Made by a program: the position numbers and the translations under genes
The notes under the pieces: model-generated
Databases searched by the model: none
What the model saw: only the letters and a program-made list of their open reading frames with translations
What the model was told of the DNA's origin: nothing
Source of the DNA: Hydractinia symbiolongicarpus
Taxonomy: Eukaryota > Cnidaria > Hydrozoa > Anthoathecata > Hydractiniidae
Assembly (NCBI RefSeq): GCF_029227915.1
Contig: NC_079883.1
Coordinates: 18,478,001-18,542,000 of the forward strand
Length of the DNA: 64,000 nt
Reading direction: 5' to 3'
Shown here: one piece after another, positions 61,365 through 64,000 of the stretch
Layout: each line of letters begins with the position of its first letter
Position numbering within the stretch: position 1 is the stretch's first letter

Positions 61365-64000
61365 AAGGCCGTGTCGCAATGGAAAACCACTTGGAACGTC
61401 GTAGTCCATTGAGAGTGGAAGAATTACACCAATGCTGACCTGTGCAGGCACGTGCAACCACGTGATATACGTGTAAGGCCTTTATTAGGCTGCAAGAGGC
61501 CATATTGCAATCGTTAGACGCATGTACTCGTAGTTAACGGTGTTATAACGCCATGGCGCAATGGGAAACGACTTGGGACGTCGTAGTCCATTGATAGTGG
61601 AAGGATTAGACCAATGATAACCTACGCAGGCACGTGCAACCACGTGATATATGTGTAAGGCCTTTATTAGGCTGCAAGAGGCCATATTACAGTCGTTAGA
61701 CGAATGTACTTGTAGTTAACGGTGTTATAACGCCATGGCGCAATGGAAAACAACTTGGGACGCCGTAGTCGATTTAGAGTGGAAGGATAAGACCAATGCT
61801 AACCTGCACAGGGACGTGCAACCACGTGATATACGTGTAAGGCCTTTATTAGGGTACAAGAGGCTATATTACAGCCCTTAGGGGTCTGTGCGCGTGGCTG
61901 ACGCTGTTATAAAGCCATGGCGCAATGGAAAACCACTTGGGACGTCGTAGTCGATTGAGAGTGGAAGGATAATACCAATGCTAACCTGCGCAGGCACGTG
62001 GAACAACGTGATTTATGTATACGGACTTTATTAGGCCGCAAAAGGCCATATTACAGCCTTTAGGGGCCTGTACACGTGTTTGACGGTGTTGTAAAGCCGT
62101 GGCGCTATGGAAAACAACTTAGGACGTCGTAGTCCTTTGAGAGTGGAAGGATAAGATCAATGATAACCTACGCAGGCACGTGCAACCACGTGATATATGT
62201 GTAAGGCCTTTATTAGGCTGCAAGAGGCCATATTGCAGTCGTTAGACGCATGTACTTGTAGTTAACGGTGTTATAACGCCATGGCGCAATCGAAAACGAC
62301 TTGGGACGTCGTAGTCCATTGAGAGTGGAAGGATTAGACCAATGGTAACCTGCGCAGGCACGTGGAACAACGTGATTTATGTATACCGACTTTATTAAGC
62401 CGCAAAAGGCCATATTACAGCCTTTAGGGGCCTGTACACGTGGTTGACGGTGTTGTAAAGCCGTGGCGCTATGGAAAACAACTTGGGACGTCGTAGTCCT
62501 TTGAGAGTGGAAGGATAAGACCAATGATAACCTGCGCAGGCACTTGCAACCACGTGATATATGTGTAAGGCCTTTATCAGGCTGCAAGAGGCGATATTGC
62601 AGTCGTTAGACGCATGTACCTGTAGTTAACGGTATTATAACGCCATGGCGCAATGGAAAACAACTTGGGACGTCGTAGTCCATTGAGAGTACATGGACTA
62701 GTCCGATCGTAACTTGCGCAGGCACATGGATCTACGTGATTCATGTGTACGGCCTCTATTTGGCAGCGAAAGGCCATGCTATAGACTTTAGAGGCCTGTA
62801 CACGTGGCTGACTGTGTTATAAAGCCGTGTCGCAATGGAAACCACTTGGGACGTCGTAGTCCATTGAGAGTGGAAGGATTACACCAATGCTAACCTGTGC
62901 AGGCATGTGCAACCACGTGATTTATGTATACGGACTTTATTAGGCCGCAAAAGGTCATATTACAGTCTTTAGACACCTGTACACGTGGTTGACGGTGTTA
63001 TAAAGCTGTGGCGCAATTGCAAACAACTTGGGACGTCGTAGTCCATTGAGAGTACATGGACTAGTCCGATCGTAACTTGCGCAGGCACGTGGATCTACGT
63101 GATTCATGTGTACGGCCTCTATTAGGCAGCGAAAGGCCATGCTATTGACTTTAGAGGCCTGTACACGTGGCTGACTGTGTTATAAAGCCGTGTCGCAATG
63201 GAAAACCACTTGGGACGTCGTAGTCCATTGAGAGTGGAAGGATTACACCAATGCTAACCTGTGCAGGCACGTGCAACCACGTGATTTATGTATACGGACT
63301 TTATTAGGCCGCAAAAGGTCATATTACAGCCTTTAAAGACCTGTACACGTGGTTGACGGTGTTATAAAGCTGTGGCGCAATTGCAAACAACTTGGGACGT
63401 CGTAGTCCATTGAGAGTGGAAGGATTACACCAATGCTGACCTGTGCAGACACGTGCAACCACGTGATATACGTGTAAGGCCGTTATTAGGCTGCAAGAGG
63501 CCATTTTGCAATCGTTAGACGCATGTACTCGTAGTTAACGGTGTTATTACGCCATGGCGCAATGGAAAACGACTTGGGACGTCGTAGTCCATTGAGAGTG
63601 GAAGGATTAGACCAATGGTAACCTGCGCAGGCACGTGGAACAACGTGATTTATGTATACCGACTTTATTAAGCCGCAAGAGGCGATATTACAGTCGTTAG
63701 ACGCATGTACCCGTAGTTAACGGTGTTATAACGCCATGACGCAATGGAAAACAACTTGGGACGTCGTAGTCCATTGAGAGTACATGGAATAGTCCGATCG
63801 TAACTTGTGCAGGCACGTGGATCTACGTGATTCATGTGTACGACCTCTATTAGGCAGCAAAAGGCCATGCTATAGACTTTAGAGGCCTGTACACGTGGCT
63901 GACTGTGTTATAAAGCCGTGGCGCAATGGAAAACCACTTGGGACGTCGTAGTCCATTGAGAGTGGAAGGATAAGACCAATGATAACCTACGCAGGCAAGT
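61365..64000. repeat. satellite subarray E (C-type monomers resume)
   Basis: GCCGTGTCGCAATGG monomers reappear, and the stretch 63.26-63.88 kb lines up with 44.40-45.01 kb of HOR C2 at a constant 18863 bp. A dimer repeat (offset about 364 bp) covers part of 62.8-63.4 kb. One monomer (62713-62893) is 181 bp because of GGAAACCACTT. The window ends 15 bp into a monomer that starts at 63986. Confidence 0.78.

Larger units (their letters stand above)
1..64000. repeat. 182 bp satellite DNA array with higher-order repeats
   Basis: The window is a head-to-tail tandem array of a ~182 bp monomer with no interruption by other sequence. Successive CCTGCGCAGG-type phase points fall at 1, 183, 365, 547, then after a 163 bp unit at 710, 892, 1074, and so on to 63986, giving about 352 units. 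Monomers differ from one another by many substitutions, but specific variants return at long fixed intervals, which is the hallmark of higher-order repeats. All units point the same way except one 34 bp inverted piece near 45.95 kb. Arrays of this size and order are typical of eukaryotic centromeric or pericentromeric heterochromatin; that role is inference. I do not recognise the family. No coding gene, tRNA, rRNA or transposon is visible in any interval. Confidence 0.98.

Noticed and set aside
1-64000. CRISPR array or prokaryotic repeat locus
   Set aside because: There are no short direct repeats separated by unique spacers; the whole 182 bp unit repeats and no cas-like gene is present.
1-64000. 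Complete CENP-B box
   Set aside because: CGGG on either strand is never preceded by TTCG and A at the needed spacing; the GTACCCG variant read on the minus strand has C where A is required.

Overview
The whole 64 kb window is one uninterrupted satellite-DNA array. I see no gene, RNA gene, transposable element, CRISPR array or unique-sequence island. The unit is a ~182 bp monomer, conveniently phased at CCTGCGCAGG, repeated head to tail in one orientation from base 1 to base 64000. Walking the phase by hand gives about 352 units. Nearly all are exactly 182 bp; the exceptions are 3 of 163 bp, 14 of 174 bp, one each of 154, 180, 223 and 258 bp, and a few with a 1 bp indel (181 or 183 bp). The window starts in phase and ends 15 bp into a new monomer, so the array continues past both ends. 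A long homogeneous satellite with higher-order repeats (HORs) points to centromeric or pericentromeric heterochromatin of a eukaryote. I do not recognise the family or species. CpG is not depleted in a composite monomer I counted (11 seen, about 10 expected; 48% GC), which argues against a long-methylated vertebrate satellite but does not fix the clade.

Layout. Subarray A (1-9043) is built of HORs of 15, 19 and 12 monomers, each starting with a 163 bp marker monomer that lost a palindrome; an intact relative of that marker sits at the A/B border (8862-9043). Subarray B (9044-34745) carries a different marker, a 174 bp monomer with an 8 bp deletion, 14 times. It has many overlapping recent duplications (5-mer 910 bp, 12-mer 2176 bp, 4-mer 728 bp, offsets of 2714 and 2366 bp), and its outer parts resemble each other across 20-24 kb. 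Subarray C (34746-52264) has a 12-mer HOR of 2184 bp, larger shuffled blocks, one foldback inversion (45936-46007) and one out-of-register deletion (junction near 49653). Subarray D (52265-61364) is a regular 18-mer HOR (3276 bp) in three copies, the middle one reduced to 14 monomers. Subarray E (61365-64000) returns to C-type monomers, so D looks nested inside C.

There is no gene network to describe. The dynamics are unequal exchange, segmental amplification, small conversion-like patches and rare replication-type rearrangements. Possible function rests in the DNA itself: each monomer has several perfect palindromes, one to three CACGTG E-box cores (often as ATCACGTG on the minus strand) and marked G-over-C skew on the plus strand. 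Open frames of 60-125 codons exist only on the minus strand and recur because the monomer recurs; 182 is not a multiple of 3, and I reject them as genes.

All boundaries come from reading the sequence by eye. Monomer starts were checked at many positions; edges of duplicated blocks are accurate to roughly 10-30 bp unless stated. Percent identities were not computed.
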